The notes under the pieces: generated by a model
Databases searched by the model: none
What the model was told of the DNA's origin: nothing
The model's input: only the letters and a program-made list of their open reading frames with translations
Source: Candidatus Babelota bacterium
GTDB lineage: Bacteria; Babelota; Babeliae; Babelales; Babelaceae
Direction: 5' to 3'
Length of the DNA stretch: 6,047 nt
NCBI GenBank assembly: GCA_003484685.1
Contig: DNBB01000032.1
Location: 235 to 6,281 of the forward strand
Part shown: piece by piece, positions 5,958-6,047 of the stretch
Layout of the letters: each line of letters starts with the position of its first letter
Numbering within the stretch: position 1 is the first letter of the stretch
Program-made: the position numbers and the translations under genes

Positions 5958-6047
5958 TTATTTCGATACACTGTTTTTTTGTGCGTGTTGATGTTCAGAA
6001 TTTATTGATGCGGGATCTTCTGAATTTTTGTGTTTTTTGATGCTTAT
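5958..6047 (-). CDS. C-terminal fragment of a gene entering from the right edge (hypothetical)
   Basis: One minus-strand frame is open from the right edge to a TAA at 5958-5960, giving 29 residues that are strongly hydrophilic and end SEHQHAQKNSVSK. The other two minus frames hit stops earlier. Such a polar tail fits the C terminus of a protein, and the stop lies 26 bases before the acetyltransferase ATG, a typical operon spacing. The fragment is too short to name a family, and a chance open frame of this length cannot be excluded. Confidence 0.4.
   Translation of the reverse strand: MSIKKHKNSEDPASINSEHQHAQKNSVSK

Noticed and set aside
5994..6024. Inverted repeat TTCAGAA / TTCTGAA followed by five Ts on the plus strand, terminator-like
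   Set aside because: The stem is only 7 bp and AT-rich with a 17-base loop. No plus-strand gene ends there, and it falls in the open frame of the partial minus-strand gene.

Overview
The window is AT-rich bacterial DNA, densely coding and almost entirely on the minus strand. Gaps are short: the longest is about 85 bases, and there is no gene-free stretch over 300 bases. No rRNA, tRNA, CRISPR array or insertion sequence was recognised. Several genes encode N-terminal signal peptides on proteins with few or no close family matches, and the genes are Lys/Ile/Gln-rich. This style suits a host-associated bacterium with a reduced genome, for example a protist-associated lineage such as Dependentiae (TM6/Babeliae). 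That placement is inference from gene style only, since there is no marker gene here.

Reading in the direction of transcription (right to left): the 3' end of a gene entering from beyond the right edge (5958-6047); a GNAT-type acetyltransferase with a signal peptide (5410-5931); and a secreted protein with a CheD/CNF-type deamidase-like Cys/His core (4547-5365). These three are closely spaced and look like one operon. Convergent with them is a short plus-strand frame (4290-4550), a truncated HI0074-type nucleotidyltransferase-partner (HEPN-like) protein that is probably a relic. A two-gene unit follows: an IscU/SufU-like protein that has lost two of the three scaffold cysteines (3852-4232), overlapping by 8 bases a NurA-domain nuclease (2783-3859). 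A good sigma70-type promoter just past nurA (2746-2774) drives an 866-residue exported helical-repeat protein of unknown function (97-2697). This protein carries a KKRR nuclear-localisation-like cluster directly behind its signal peptide. Thirteen bases downstream begins another signal-peptide protein that runs off the left edge (1-83).

Two themes emerge. One is a housekeeping-like pair, a DNA-end nuclease plus a degenerate Fe-S scaffold homologue. The other is two flanking clusters of exported proteins that could act on a host: the deamidase-like protein, the acetyltransferase, and the large repeat protein with a possible nuclear signal. The exported deamidase-like protein and the cysteine-depleted IscU/SufU-like protein are the most unusual items. 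All functional statements are from reading the sequence; no database or structure search was possible.
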